From: an uncultured Traorella sp.
GTDB lineage: Bacteria; Bacillota_I; Bacilli_A; Erysipelotrichales; Erysipelotrichaceae
Length of the DNA stretch: 62,507 nt
Direction: 5' to 3'
NCBI GenBank assembly: GCA_944324265.1
Contig: CALUVS010000006.1
Location: 1-62,507 of the forward strand
Part shown: in pieces, positions 14,068 through 21,299 of the stretch
Position numbering within the stretch: position 1 is the first letter of the stretch
How the letters are laid out: each line of letters opens with the position of its first letter
The notes under the pieces: model-generated
Seen by the model: the letters and a program-made list of their open reading frames with translations, nothing else
The model's database searches: none
What the model was told of the DNA's origin: nothing
Program-made: the position numbers and the translations under genes

Positions 14068-14095
14068 AGTATACCATGAATTTGTTTTTTGGCAA
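14068..14095 (-). promoter_or_regulatory. Promoter of the RluA gene, abutting its start codon
   Basis: On the minus strand TTGCCA, 16-nt spacer ending in TGG (extended -10), then TATACT, 6 nt before ATG. The predicted transcription start coincides with the start codon. Confidence 0.7.
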
Positions 14096-14149
14096 CTTGT
14101 GAGTCCGCAATGTTTATGATAAAATGGGGACTGCAAGTGAGGTGAGAAC

Positions 14150-15187
14150 ATGAGTATCAAAACAAATATCGCTCTGTTCTGGAAAACATTTTTAAATGAA
14201 CAAAAAGAACTGGAAAAAGCATTGGATGCCAATGATACCAATGAAATCAAACGCATCAGTGCCGAATTAAATGATATTCTGATTCAGACAAGCGGCTGTT
14301 ATCTAAATGTTCATAAAGAAGATGATTTTTATGAATGTACTTTTTTGCCGGAAGAAGATAAAACAAGCCAGATTATTTGCGTTTTCTTGAAACAGTTTGC
14401 CCCGAAAGCTGTCAATGAATCATGGCGCGTGTATGACTGCCGTCCGCCGATGAGCGAACAGGTGTATCATATGACCTTTGATGTGAAAGACTTAAGTTAT
14501 ACGATTCAGGATATTGATGTGGCCTTAACGCCTTATAAGGAAATCTCCAGCTTTGATCTGCATGTGGTCTGTGCCGGCTTTGAATGGATGGCTGAACCGG
14601 AAATCAAAGCAACTGTTGATCGTATCTTAAAATATGTATTGGGAGATGTATTGGCAGAGAACAACATCAATGAAGTGACTTTTTCTCATCAGAAAAAGAA
14701 AGATCTGAGCTATGTCAATATGAGTGATCTTTATGAAGTGATGTGTGATAAAATGGATGAACTGGACATGCCGTTTTATACCGATCTGACACAGACCTAC
14801 CGTGTCTTCAGAAGAAATGAAGCAGAAACAAGCGATGAATTTTTACAGGATCGCTTGCTGATCAGTACGATACATCCTTATTTGTTTGTGGAAATTATGA
14901 ATAAGCAGCGTATTATCCTGGACCAGATGTCTCGTCTGGGCGGTGAATATGGGGTAATGGCTTATGAAATCGAAACTTATGATGAACAAGCAGCTGCCAG
15001 AAAACGCATGCTGGAAAAACAGCTCAATGACTTGTTGATCAGTCAGGGAACGGCACGAATTATCGGCAGTGCTATTGGTACAAAGCGCATTTATTTTGAT
15101 GTAGCGGTTTTAGATAAAAAGGATTTTAAGACAAGCTTGCTGACACTAGGCAAGAATGGTTTCTTATTTACCTATCGTCCTTACTAG
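14150..15187 (+). CDS. Conserved-looking soluble protein, unknown function
   Basis: A 345-residue acidic cytosolic protein without signal or membrane segments. The N-terminal 40 residues are helical and coiled-coil-like (LNEQKELEKALDANDTNEIKR). The rest is mixed alpha/beta with several aromatic strands (SWRVYDCRPPMSEQVYHM; SFDLHVVCAGFEWM). I recognise no catalytic motif or family. ATG 14150 follows GTGAGGTGAGAAC. It is divergent from the RluA gene and convergent with sigK, with the two 3' ends overlapping by 20 nt. Confidence 0.8.
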   Translation: MSIKTNIALFWKTFLNEQKELEKALDANDTNEIKRISAELNDILIQTSGCYLNVHKEDDFYECTFLPEEDKTSQIICVFLKQFAPKAVNESWRVYDCRPPMSEQVYHMTFDVKDLSYTIQDIDVALTPYKEISSFDLHVVCAGFEWMAEPEIKATVDRILKYVLGDVLAENNINEVTFSHQKKKDLSYVNMSDLYEVMCDKMDELDMPFYTDLTQTYRVFRRNEAETSDEFLQDRLLISTIHPYLFVEIMNKQRIILDQMSRLGGEYGVMAYEIETYDEQAAARKRMLEKQLNDLLISQGTARIIGSAIGTKRIYFDVAVLDKKDFKTSLLTLGKNGFLFTYRPY

Positions 15188-15884
15188 ACAGTGTTTCACT
15201 GTCTTTTTTCTTGGAAAATTCTTTAAATAATTTAATAGTAGCTCTTTTTTCTATACGAGAAACATAAGAACGTGAAATATTATACTGCATGGCAATTTCC
15301 TTCTGTGTCATTTCATGGTGACCGAATAGACCATATCTTTTCGTTAAGATATCTTTTTCCCGCTCATCCAAAATAGGAAAATAAGTCATCATCCTTGTTA
15401 CATTCTCTAATTTCATAAAATCACTGATAATATCTATCTGTTCATCTGCAATGACATCGATCAATGACAAAGCATTGCCGTCACTTTCCTGAATGGATTC
15501 ATTCAAGGAAAGCGTATTGAAATGCTTGATATTGCTTCGCAATGCCATCAGAATTTCATTTTCAATGCACCTGGCTGCATAAGTAGTTAATTTATGCCCG
15601 CTTTCAATCTTAAAGGTATCGACTGCTTTAATAAGTCCGATTGTACCGATACTGATCAAATCATCTCTTTCCATTTTCTTGATATCGTATTTTTTGACAA
15701 TATGAGCAACCAATCTGAGATTGTGCTCAATGAGCATTTCTCTGGCCTCTGCATCACCTTTTGCAAGCAGAATAAGCATTTCTGCTTCCTTTTCTTTCGT
15801 TAAAGGATCCTTGAATCTGCGGCTTTGAATAAACCCGCAATAAGCCATCAGCTGCACCATCGATATACTGAATAATTCAAACAT
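15168..15884 (-). CDS. sigK: RNA polymerase sporulation sigma factor SigK
   Basis: Late mother-cell sigma factor. Region 2 is very SigK-like (ARNMLIEHNLRLVAHIVKK equivalent at 46-65, then DLISIGTIGLIKAVDTF and TYAARCIENEILMALR). Region 4 carries the helix-turn-helix MTQKEIAMQYNISRSYVSR. The 27 residues ahead of PLTKEKEAE, hydrophobic and ending in a basic SRRFKD, match the place of the SigK pro-sequence removed by SpoIVFB. The gene is continuous, with no skin-type insertion. ATG 15884 follows AGGTGATAAC. Spo-IVFA/FB-like genes lie 5 kb away at 20781-22042. Confidence 0.92.
   Translation of the reverse strand: MFELFSISMVQLMAYCGFIQSRRFKDPLTKEKEAEMLILLAKGDAEAREMLIEHNLRLVAHIVKKYDIKKMERDDLISIGTIGLIKAVDTFKIESGHKLTTYAARCIENEILMALRSNIKHFNTLSLNESIQESDGNALSLIDVIADEQIDIISDFMKLENVTRMMTYFPILDEREKDILTKRYGLFGHHEMTQKEIAMQYNISRSYVSRIEKRATIKLFKEFSKKKDSETLSSKDDR
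15187..15209 (+). terminator. Terminator embedded in the 3' end of sigK
   Basis: GACAGTG TTT CACTGTC followed by six T stops the rightward gene. The hairpin lies in codons for the last residues of SigK on the other strand. Confidence 0.85.
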
Positions 15885-15949
15885 GTTATCACCTGTTTCA
15901 TTCTATGTGCAGGAAGATGAAGATATGAAGAAGTTATTTATGATCTCTT

Positions 15950-16234
15950 ATGAGCTTGTGTTATAAAAATTACAGAATTTAAAAAAATGAAAGTTTCGGG
16001 ATTTAGTGAAGATTGGTTCATTTTGATAGAATAAGTATATTTTCAAATACGCAGCTTACACGAGTAAAAGATGACGCTATCAATAAATCGGGTGTTCGCA
16101 GAATAAAGAACTATTGTTTCAGACATTCTCATGCGCCTATGTTAATTGATAGTGGTGAATTAACTATTTTAGATGTTTTCCGCAGACTTGGGCATTCTGA
16201 TTCAAACAAATATATTCGCACTTCTATAAGATGA
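15950..16234 (+). pseudogene. Decayed tyrosine recombinase (integrase) C-terminal fragment
   Basis: One frame reads ITEFKKMKVSGFSEDWF, shifts by one base near 16022, and continues as FDRISIFSNTQLTRVKDD ... RRIKNYCFRHSHAPMLIDSG ... FRRLGHSDSNKY. FRHSHA is the R-H-x-x-R-type core and RLGH the second box of Tn916/phage integrases. The protein then stops before the nucleophile Tyr, and no N-terminal half is present upstream. It lies 3' of tRNA-Ser, the normal place for an integrase left behind by an element integrated at a tRNA end. No attachment-site duplication was found by eye. Confidence 0.8.
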
Positions 16235-16303
16235 ATGATAGATGAATTTCTTATTGTAAAAACAAAAGAATGTAGTCAAAAAGGCATTCGATTGATTATT
16301 ATA

Positions 16304-16330
16304 TCAAAAAAAGCCCTATTTCTAGGACTT
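16304..16330 (-). terminator. Terminator of tRNA-Ser
   Basis: On the minus strand AAGTCCTA, loop GAAA, TAGGGCTT (one G-T pair) followed by seven T, starting 12 nt after the tRNA CCA end. Confidence 0.85.
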
Positions 16331-16341
16331 TATGTTAAATA

Positions 16342-16430
16342 TGGCGGAGAACATGGGATTCGAACCCACGGTAGGGGTTGCCTACGCCACCTTTCCAAGA
16401 TGGTGCCTTAAACCGCTCGGCCAATTCTCC
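16342..16430 (-). tRNA. tRNA-Ser (anticodon GGA)
   Basis: An 89-nt class II tRNA on the minus strand: acceptor GGAGAAT/GTTCTCC, D-arm GCCGAGCGGTTTAAGGC, anticodon stem CCATC/GGTGG with loop TTGGAAA giving anticodon GGA, a long variable arm, T-arm with GGTTCGAATCC, discriminator G and encoded CCA. Reading the loop one base earlier would give a Pro anticodon but breaks the stem. Confidence 0.95.
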
Positions 16431-16440
16431 ATACATATCT

Positions 16441-16468
16441 ATTTTATGTGTTATTAATAAAAAGTCAA
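16441..16468 (-). promoter_or_regulatory. tRNA-Ser promoter
   Basis: Minus-strand TTGACT, 16-nt spacer, TAAAAT, 10 nt upstream of the tRNA 5' end. Confidence 0.7.
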
Positions 16469-16487
16469 CTATTTTTTCAACTAATTC

Positions 16488-16516
16488 TTGACTTCCTGCT
16501 GTCAATATTGTAATAT
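16488..16516 (+). promoter_or_regulatory. tRNA-Lys promoter
   Basis: TTGACT, 17-nt spacer, TAATAT, 15 nt before the tRNA. It is divergent from the tRNA-Ser promoter in a 101-bp gap. Confidence 0.7.
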
Positions 16517-16531
16517 ATACAAGCAAGCAAT

Positions 16532-16607
16532 GACCTGTTAGCTCAGTTGGTAGAGCAACTGACTCTTAATCAGTGGGTCTAGGGTTCGAGTCCCTAACGG
16601 GTCACCA
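16532..16607 (+). tRNA. tRNA-Lys (anticodon CTT)
   Basis: A 76-nt tRNA: acceptor GACCTGT/ACGGGTC, D-arm AGCTCAGTTGGTAGAGCA, anticodon stem ACTGA/TCAGT with loop CTCTTAA giving CTT, T-arm AGGGTTCGAGTCCCT, discriminator A and encoded CCA. Confidence 0.96.
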
Positions 16608-16620
16608 TGAATAGAAACAA

Positions 16621-16647
16621 GGCTTTCTAATAGTGAAAGCTTTTTTT
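16621..16647 (+). terminator. Terminator of tRNA-Lys
   Basis: GGCTTTC, 7-nt loop, GAAAGC followed by seven T. Confidence 0.88.
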
Positions 16648-16706
16648 ATATTTTTTTGAACAAAATCACTTCTGAGTGCTTATAAATGTATTGAGGAGGT
16701 GAAGAT

Positions 16707-16880
16707 ATGTTCCTATTGAGTGAACAAGAAATGAGATCGATGTATGGAAGTGTTGTTTCTACTGCAGCGATTTTGGGTTATGTGGCAGTAGCTGCCGGGA
16801 TTGCAGCGATTGTAAAGATCGTGACATCATCCAAGGGCCGTGTTTCTGTGCCGGGTGTCAATATCTCTTGGGGCAATTAG
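16707..16880 (+). CDS. Small hydrophobic peptide, bacteriocin-like
   Basis: A 57-residue peptide with a strong ribosome site (TGAGGAGGTGAAGAT). The first 15 residues, MFLLSEQEMRSMYGS, look like a short leader of the LS-x-x-E-(L/M)...G-(G/S/A) type cut by C39 peptidase transporters. The rest has a hydrophobic helix (VVSTAAILGYVAVAAGIAAIV) and a basic, polar end (TSSKGRVSVPGVNISWGN), like several unmodified Firmicute bacteriocins. No immunity gene or ABC exporter is adjacent. The alternative is a small membrane protein of the following radC-mre operon. Too short for most automated gene calls. Confidence 0.65.
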   Translation: MFLLSEQEMRSMYGSVVSTAAILGYVAVAAGIAAIVKIVTSSKGRVSVPGVNISWGN

Positions 16881-16925
16881 GTCTAAGATAGTCAAATAGC
16901 ACATAAAAATAAAACGAGGTGAATA

Positions 16926-17330
16926 ATGAACAAAAAAAGTGCCAGTGTTTTTTTAGCTTTGTTTTTGAATGTGTTATTTGCAGGATTGTTTTTGGGTATT
17001 TCCTTTCTGTTAAAGGAAAATGAGAGTGCCACTGTATATATGAATCAGATTGGCATCTATGAGGAAGAAAGCAATGCTTCGGAAAGCAAACTGAAAGTAG
17101 AGGCTTTGGGACTTACAGCTTATACATATGCGTTAGATGATTTGTTTGTGGTGGTCAGTTCAGTTTATGAAGAAAAGTCATTGACGCAGAGTGAGGCAGA
17201 GCTTTTAAATGCAAACGGCATTTCATTTATCGAAAAAGAAGTGACTTCTTCCAGTCCTGCTTTCCTTGAAGCAATGCATGCAGAAGATATTGAAAAATTA
17301 ATGGAGTTGATGAACGATCAAAGTAGCTGA
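16926..17330 (+). CDS. Membrane-anchored protein with SPOR-like domain
   Basis: A 134-residue protein with an N-terminal membrane anchor (9-30, VFLALFLNVLFAGLFLGISF) and an extracytoplasmic part holding two short repeats, YMNQIGIYEEESNASES...GL and FVVVSSVYEEKSLTQSEA...GI. These recall the beta-strand plus helix pattern of SPOR domains, which bind denuded septal peptidoglycan. The SPOR call is inference. Its start follows AACGAGGTGAATA. It ends 1 nt before radC and leads the radC-mre-min run, which fits a role in division or cell shape. Confidence 0.7.
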   Translation: MNKKSASVFLALFLNVLFAGLFLGISFLLKENESATVYMNQIGIYEEESNASESKLKVEALGLTAYTYALDDLFVVVSSVYEEKSLTQSEAELLNANGISFIEKEVTSSSPAFLEAMHAEDIEKLMELMNDQSS

Positions 17331-17331
17331 A

Positions 17332-17994
17332 ATGAATGAAAATGAACGTCCGCGGGAAAAAGCACTTCGTTTGGGGATTGAGAGTCTAAGCAATCGAGAA
17401 TTGCTGGCTTTGCTTTTAAGAAGCGGTGTTGCTGGTTTTTCAGCACTGGAGGTTGCTGATCAGATCCTGCTTTTGAGAAATCATCTGGGGCTATTGCAAA
17501 ATGTCACTTTGCAGGAACTCACAAAGATCAAAGGAATCTCTCATGTCAAGGCTTTGGAAATATTGGCATGCATGGAATTATCCAGACGTGTAAGCTATGA
17601 TTCAATGTGTGAGGAGTTTCAGGTGGATCGTCCGAAAAAGCTGATTGAATGGATGAATAAGAAAATAGGATTTAGTGATCAGGAACATTTTTTTGTTTTA
17701 TTTTTGAATCAGAAGAATAAAATTATCGGTCACAAGCTTTTATTTGTCGGCTTGCTGGATAGCTGCAATATTGGTGCGAAGGAAGTATTCAAAGAAGCGA
17801 TTCGCTATAACAGTGCCAAGATTTTGCTGGTGCATAATCATCCCAGCGGCAGCGTAGAACCGAGTGTTGAAGATCAGCGGGTGACCATGCATCTGCAGGA
17901 TGTGGCAGATATTTGCAAGATACCAATCTTGGATCATATTATTGTCGGCAATAATCATTATTTCAGTTTTCGGGAGCATCAATTATTGACATGA
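17332..17994 (+). CDS. radC: RadC family protein (JAMM/MPN+ metalloprotein)
   Basis: A 220-residue RadC/YsxA-like protein. An N-terminal helix-hairpin-helix-like region (1-70: RPREKALRLGIESLSNRELLALLLRSG) is followed by the MPN+ domain, with the zinc motif HNHPSGSVEPSVED (about 168-181). RadC was once linked to DNA repair, but its biochemical role is unsettled. Here it sits directly upstream of mreC as in Bacillus, except that mreB is absent between them. Confidence 0.9.
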   Translation: MNENERPREKALRLGIESLSNRELLALLLRSGVAGFSALEVADQILLLRNHLGLLQNVTLQELTKIKGISHVKALEILACMELSRRVSYDSMCEEFQVDRPKKLIEWMNKKIGFSDQEHFFVLFLNQKNKIIGHKLLFVGLLDSCNIGAKEVFKEAIRYNSAKILLVHNHPSGSVEPSVEDQRVTMHLQDVADICKIPILDHIIVGNNHYFSFREHQLLT

Positions 17995-18008
17995 TTTTCA
18001 AATTGTCA

Positions 18009-18037
18009 TTGAGTCAAAACACAAACCCTTGTATAAT
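18009..18037 (+). promoter_or_regulatory. mreC operon promoter
   Basis: TTGAGT, 17-nt spacer, TATAAT, giving a leader of about 10 nt with AAAGGTG ahead of the mreC ATG. Confidence 0.75.
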
Positions 18038-18054
18038 GAATAAAGGTGATAATT

Positions 18055-18879
18055 ATGTCAAAATTTACTCGCTTTCAGAAAATTTTGCTTGGGCTGATTG
18101 CTGTACTTTTAGTTTTTTCCTTACTGACATACGGCAAATCAAGTGTTCTTAAAAGTGTTGTGTATGATCCTTTGATCATGCTGAAATATTCTGTGATTGA
18201 TTATCCGATTGAAACAGTTCGTTCCTGGGTGCAGGATTTTAATGATTTATGGTATGTGCATGAAGAAAATGATCATCTGCGCTATGAATTGAGCCAGCAG
18301 GAACAATATGCGGCTCTTGTCGATGAATTAAGAAGAGAAAATGAAGAATTAAGCAGCTTGCTGGAATTAAGACAGACCAATTATGAAAGTATCAGTGCTC
18401 GTGTCGTTAACCGAAATGCGGAAACATGGAATAATCTGATTACTTTAAATGTTGGAGCCAATGACGGAATCTTGGTGGATATGGCGGTAGTCAATCATCA
18501 AGGACTTGTCGGCAAGGTAGTCGAAGTAGGTGAATGGACCTGCCGAGTACGTCTGCTGACTTCTCAGGATCAGCTGTCCAAAGTAGCTGTTCGAATTGTC
18601 TTGAATGAGGAAAGCACGATTGAAGGCTATTTGGAGGAATATGATCTGGAAAGAAAATCATTCCGTGTTCGTTTGTTTACAGATAGTGAAGAAATCCAAA
18701 ATGGACAGAAAGTCATTACCAGCGGATTGGGCGGTGTTTTCCCTAACGGTATCTTGGTCGGAGAAGTCAATGAGGTCGTAGAAATGATCAATGAAACGGG
18801 AATGACAGTTTATGTAACACCGGCGGCGGATTTCAATGATTTTGATTATGTATCGGTAATCAATGAGGTGATTTCATGA
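18055..18879 (+). CDS. mreC: Rod shape-determining protein MreC
   Basis: Bitopic membrane protein that scaffolds the lateral wall synthesis complex. It has an N-terminal membrane helix (about 9-27), a coiled coil (75-105, HEENDHLRYELSQQEQYAALVDELRREN in shape) and an extracellular double beta-barrel with NVGANDGILVDMAVVN and VITSGLGGVFPNGILVG, typical of MreC. ATG 18055 was preferred over a GTG 9 nt upstream that lies inside the ribosome site. It overlaps mreD by 4 nt (ATGA). Confidence 0.92.
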   Translation: MSKFTRFQKILLGLIAVLLVFSLLTYGKSSVLKSVVYDPLIMLKYSVIDYPIETVRSWVQDFNDLWYVHEENDHLRYELSQQEQYAALVDELRRENEELSSLLELRQTNYESISARVVNRNAETWNNLITLNVGANDGILVDMAVVNHQGLVGKVVEVGEWTCRVRLLTSQDQLSKVAVRIVLNEESTIEGYLEEYDLERKSFRVRLFTDSEEIQNGQKVITSGLGGVFPNGILVGEVNEVVEMINETGMTVYVTPAADFNDFDYVSVINEVIS

Positions 18880-19433
18880 TTATCTCGCTTTTATTTATCG
18901 GTGCCTGTTTTATCGGGGATATGATTTTGTCGGCTTTGCTGCCGGCAAGTTATCTTCCGACGGATATTGTTGTGGTTCATTGTTTGGGACTTTCTGCCCT
19001 TGTATTGACAAAGCGTCAGATGGATCCGATGGACTCACATTGTCTGTTTTTGCTTTTTGGTTTATTGTATGATTTCTTTGTCAGCAGCACCGGCTGTGTC
19101 TATATGATTATTTTCGGTATTTTAAGCTGGCTTGTGGCACAATGGCAGAAGCATATGATGGATTCAATGTTTGAAAGAGCATTGCTTTGCATTACGACAA
19201 TCTTCGTCAAAGAACTTCTGATATATTTCTATATGTATCTGATGCGTCATACGACTTTATCTTTGGGACAATTGATGACCAATCGCATTTTCATGACTAT
19301 TTTAGTCAATGGTGTATTGGTATTCTTGATCATTTTAGCTTCCCGTACGATTGATGATATCATTTTGATGCGTGAAAAGCGGATACGGAAGGAAGAACAT
19401 GTCACATGGTGGAAGTTAAAGTCAAAGCAGTAA
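18876..19433 (+). CDS. mreD: Rod shape-determining protein MreD
   Basis: An integral membrane partner of MreC, 185 residues with about five membrane segments and the short MreD-like segment LFGLLYDFFVSSTGCVYMI. It begins in the mreC stop (ATGA) and overlaps minC by 28 nt, so the three genes are probably translationally linked. The family is weakly conserved; the call rests on topology, size and position after mreC. Confidence 0.85.
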   Translation: MIISLLFIGACFIGDMILSALLPASYLPTDIVVVHCLGLSALVLTKRQMDPMDSHCLFLLFGLLYDFFVSSTGCVYMIIFGILSWLVAQWQKHMMDSMFERALLCITTIFVKELLIYFYMYLMRHTTLSLGQLMTNRIFMTILVNGVLVFLIILASRTIDDIILMREKRIRKEEHVTWWKLKSKQ

Positions 19434-19972
19434 ATCATGATTATTTTGTTGTATGCAGGGCCGCTGATTCATTTTTGATATTGGATGAACTTGAAAAAAA
19501 GCTTTGCGCATGCGCGTTTCACAGCGGGGATGTGTTCAAAGCTTTTTTTGTTTTTGAGTGTGCTGTTGATGAGGCTTTTTTGATTGAAGTATTGAAAGTA
19601 TGTCAGAAAACAAAGACAATGTTTTTGGGTGTGAAGGAAACGAAAAAGGATCAAGCTCTGCAGGTATATAAAGAAAAACTGTATGCAGGCAGTCAAGTGA
19701 CTTTTTTAGAGAATACATTGATCTGTACGGATATTCCAAAGGATTGCTTTGTTGTCAGTCATGCCTCTTTGTATGTTGTCGGAAAGGTATATGGCTGCAT
19801 TGATTTTCTGCATCCGGAATGTGAATGCTATGCCTCCGGCTATGAAAATGCAAGAATCCGTATTTTTGATACGAACTACCAGAATCTGACATTTTTCTGT
19901 GCACAGACAATTTATTATGAAAACCAGAATATCCTATTTAACGACCAAAGGAGGCTGGTTTATGGGCTTTAG
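19406..19972 (+). CDS. minC: Septum site-determining protein MinC
   Basis: FtsZ-assembly inhibitor recruited by MinD. The 188-residue protein has an N-terminal alpha/beta domain (1-90, poorly conserved) and a C-terminal right-handed beta-helix domain, seen in LYAGSQVTFLENTLICTDIP and SLYVVGKVYGCIDFLHPE, matching the YAGQ...GNIHVYGxLRG pattern of MinC. It overlaps minD by 11 nt. Confidence 0.85.
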   Translation: MVEVKVKAVNHDYFVVCRAADSFLILDELEKKLCACAFHSGDVFKAFFVFECAVDEAFLIEVLKVCQKTKTMFLGVKETKKDQALQVYKEKLYAGSQVTFLENTLICTDIPKDCFVVSHASLYVVGKVYGCIDFLHPECECYASGYENARIRIFDTNYQNLTFFCAQTIYYENQNILFNDQRRLVYGL

Positions 19973-20741
19973 TATCGCTGTCACTTCTGGTAAGGGAGGC
20001 GTAGGGAAAAGCAGTATCTGCATAGGATTAGGAGTTGCTTTGGCACAGGCTGGATTTCAGGTCTGTCTGATTGATATGGATCTAGGTTTAAAAAATTTAG
20101 ATGTAATGATGGGATTGGAAAATCGTGTTTTTTATGATCTGATGGATGTGATGGAACAGCGTTGTTCACTGAATAAAGCAATCATCAAAGACAAGCATCA
20201 GCAAAATTTAAGTCTGCTGCCGGCATGCAAAACCATGCAGACTTCACAGTTTAACGGAGATAAATTTATTCGTATTGTCAATGAATTAAAAAATCAGTTT
20301 GATTATATTTTGATGGATACACCTGCCGGAATTGAATCAGGCTTTCTTCATGCCATGCATTGTGCTGACCGCATGATCGTAGTTACGACATTAGATGTAA
20401 CGGCTTTGCAGGATGCTGATCGAATCATCGGCTTGTTGATGAAGGAAAATGCAGATAAGATTCAGCTTATTGTGAATCGATGCAATCCTCGCTATATTGA
20501 AAAAGGCATCAGTGTTCGCCTGGAAGAAGCATTGAACTGGCTTTCAATTGAATTATTAGGAATTGTCTATGATGAAGAAATGATTGTCAAAGGTCATAAC
20601 AAGGGAACTCCATATGTCATGGATGAAAGCTCGCTGACACATGAATGCTTTAAGCAGATTGTTGCTACTTTCTTAGGAGAACCAATTCAAATACCGAAAT
20701 ATCGTACCAAAGGCTTTCTTCAGAAATTCTTTATGACATAA
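19962..20741 (+). CDS. minD: Septum site-determining ATPase MinD
   Basis: Membrane-cycling ATPase of the ParA/MinD class. The deviant Walker A motif SGKGGVGKSS (9-18) has the signature first Lys, with LIDMDLGLKNLDVMMG as switch region and LMDTPAGIESG as Walker B. The C-terminal amphipathic helix (KGFLQKFFMT) is the membrane-targeting sequence. ATG 19962 follows AAAGGAGGCTGG and gives 259 residues; a longer upstream frame has no ribosome site. Confidence 0.94.
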   Translation: MGFSIAVTSGKGGVGKSSICIGLGVALAQAGFQVCLIDMDLGLKNLDVMMGLENRVFYDLMDVMEQRCSLNKAIIKDKHQQNLSLLPACKTMQTSQFNGDKFIRIVNELKNQFDYILMDTPAGIESGFLHAMHCADRMIVVTTLDVTALQDADRIIGLLMKENADKIQLIVNRCNPRYIEKGISVRLEEALNWLSIELLGIVYDEEMIVKGHNKGTPYVMDESSLTHECFKQIVATFLGEPIQIPKYRTKGFLQKFFMT

Positions 20742-20780
20742 AACAAAAGACTTTTACATAGGGTATAGTGGAGAGTGATC

Positions 20781-21299
20781 ATGAGACAGAAAGAAAAACT
20801 GAAAAGCCGTTTTGTCGAAACAGAAAAGAAGCGAACCCCTTTATTTGTTAAACTGGTTTTGCTTTTGATGGCTTTTATGATTGTTGGATTGAGCATTAAA
20901 ATTAATGAAAAGGTTCAATTTACCTCTCATCCTTTTGTCATTAAGATGTTAAATATCGGAAACTGGATTCCATATGAAAATTGGTTTTCTTACTATGATA
21001 AAACAGTTTCTTCTTCCATTGTCTATCATCGCATCAATGATAATTATTTTGTCAATGGGACAAATCAATGTGTCACAATCAGTGACGGCATCATACTGTC
21101 CGTCAATGATACACAAGTAGTCGTTCTGCAGGATAATGGGGTTATAGCTACCTACGGCAATTTGAATGAGATATTGGTCAAAAGTGATGAAAGAGTGCTT
21201 CAAGGAGCGGTATTGGCGACTTTTTCGGAAAGTGTTACATTGGATTTTGAAGCAGATGGAGAAAAGATGGATTACGAAAGTGCGCTGGCAGGATCGTGA
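20781..21299 (+). CDS. SpoIVFA-like membrane protein
   Basis: A 173-residue membrane protein: basic N-terminus, one membrane helix (about 25-43) and an extracytoplasmic domain with the M23/lipoyl-like strands TISDGIILSVNDTQVVVLQDNG and VLQGAVLATFS, degenerate with respect to the zinc residues. SpoIVFA has this shape and holds SpoIVFB inactive in the outer forespore membrane. The gene follows minD and overlaps the metalloprotease gene by 4 nt, exactly the Bacillus minCD-spoIVFA-spoIVFB order. Similarity to SpoIVFA is structural and positional more than sequence-based. Confidence 0.72.
   Translation: MRQKEKLKSRFVETEKKRTPLFVKLVLLLMAFMIVGLSIKINEKVQFTSHPFVIKMLNIGNWIPYENWFSYYDKTVSSSIVYHRINDNYFVNGTNQCVTISDGIILSVNDTQVVVLQDNGVIATYGNLNEILVKSDERVLQGAVLATFSESVTLDFEADGEKMDYESALAGS

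Noticed and set aside
16342-16430. tRNA-Ser read as tRNA-Pro (TGG)
   Set aside because: The alternative loop frame breaks the anticodon stem, and the long variable arm fits Ser.
16335-16526. Minus-strand reading frame across tRNA-Ser
   Set aside because: It lies over the tRNA and its promoter and encodes no recognisable protein.
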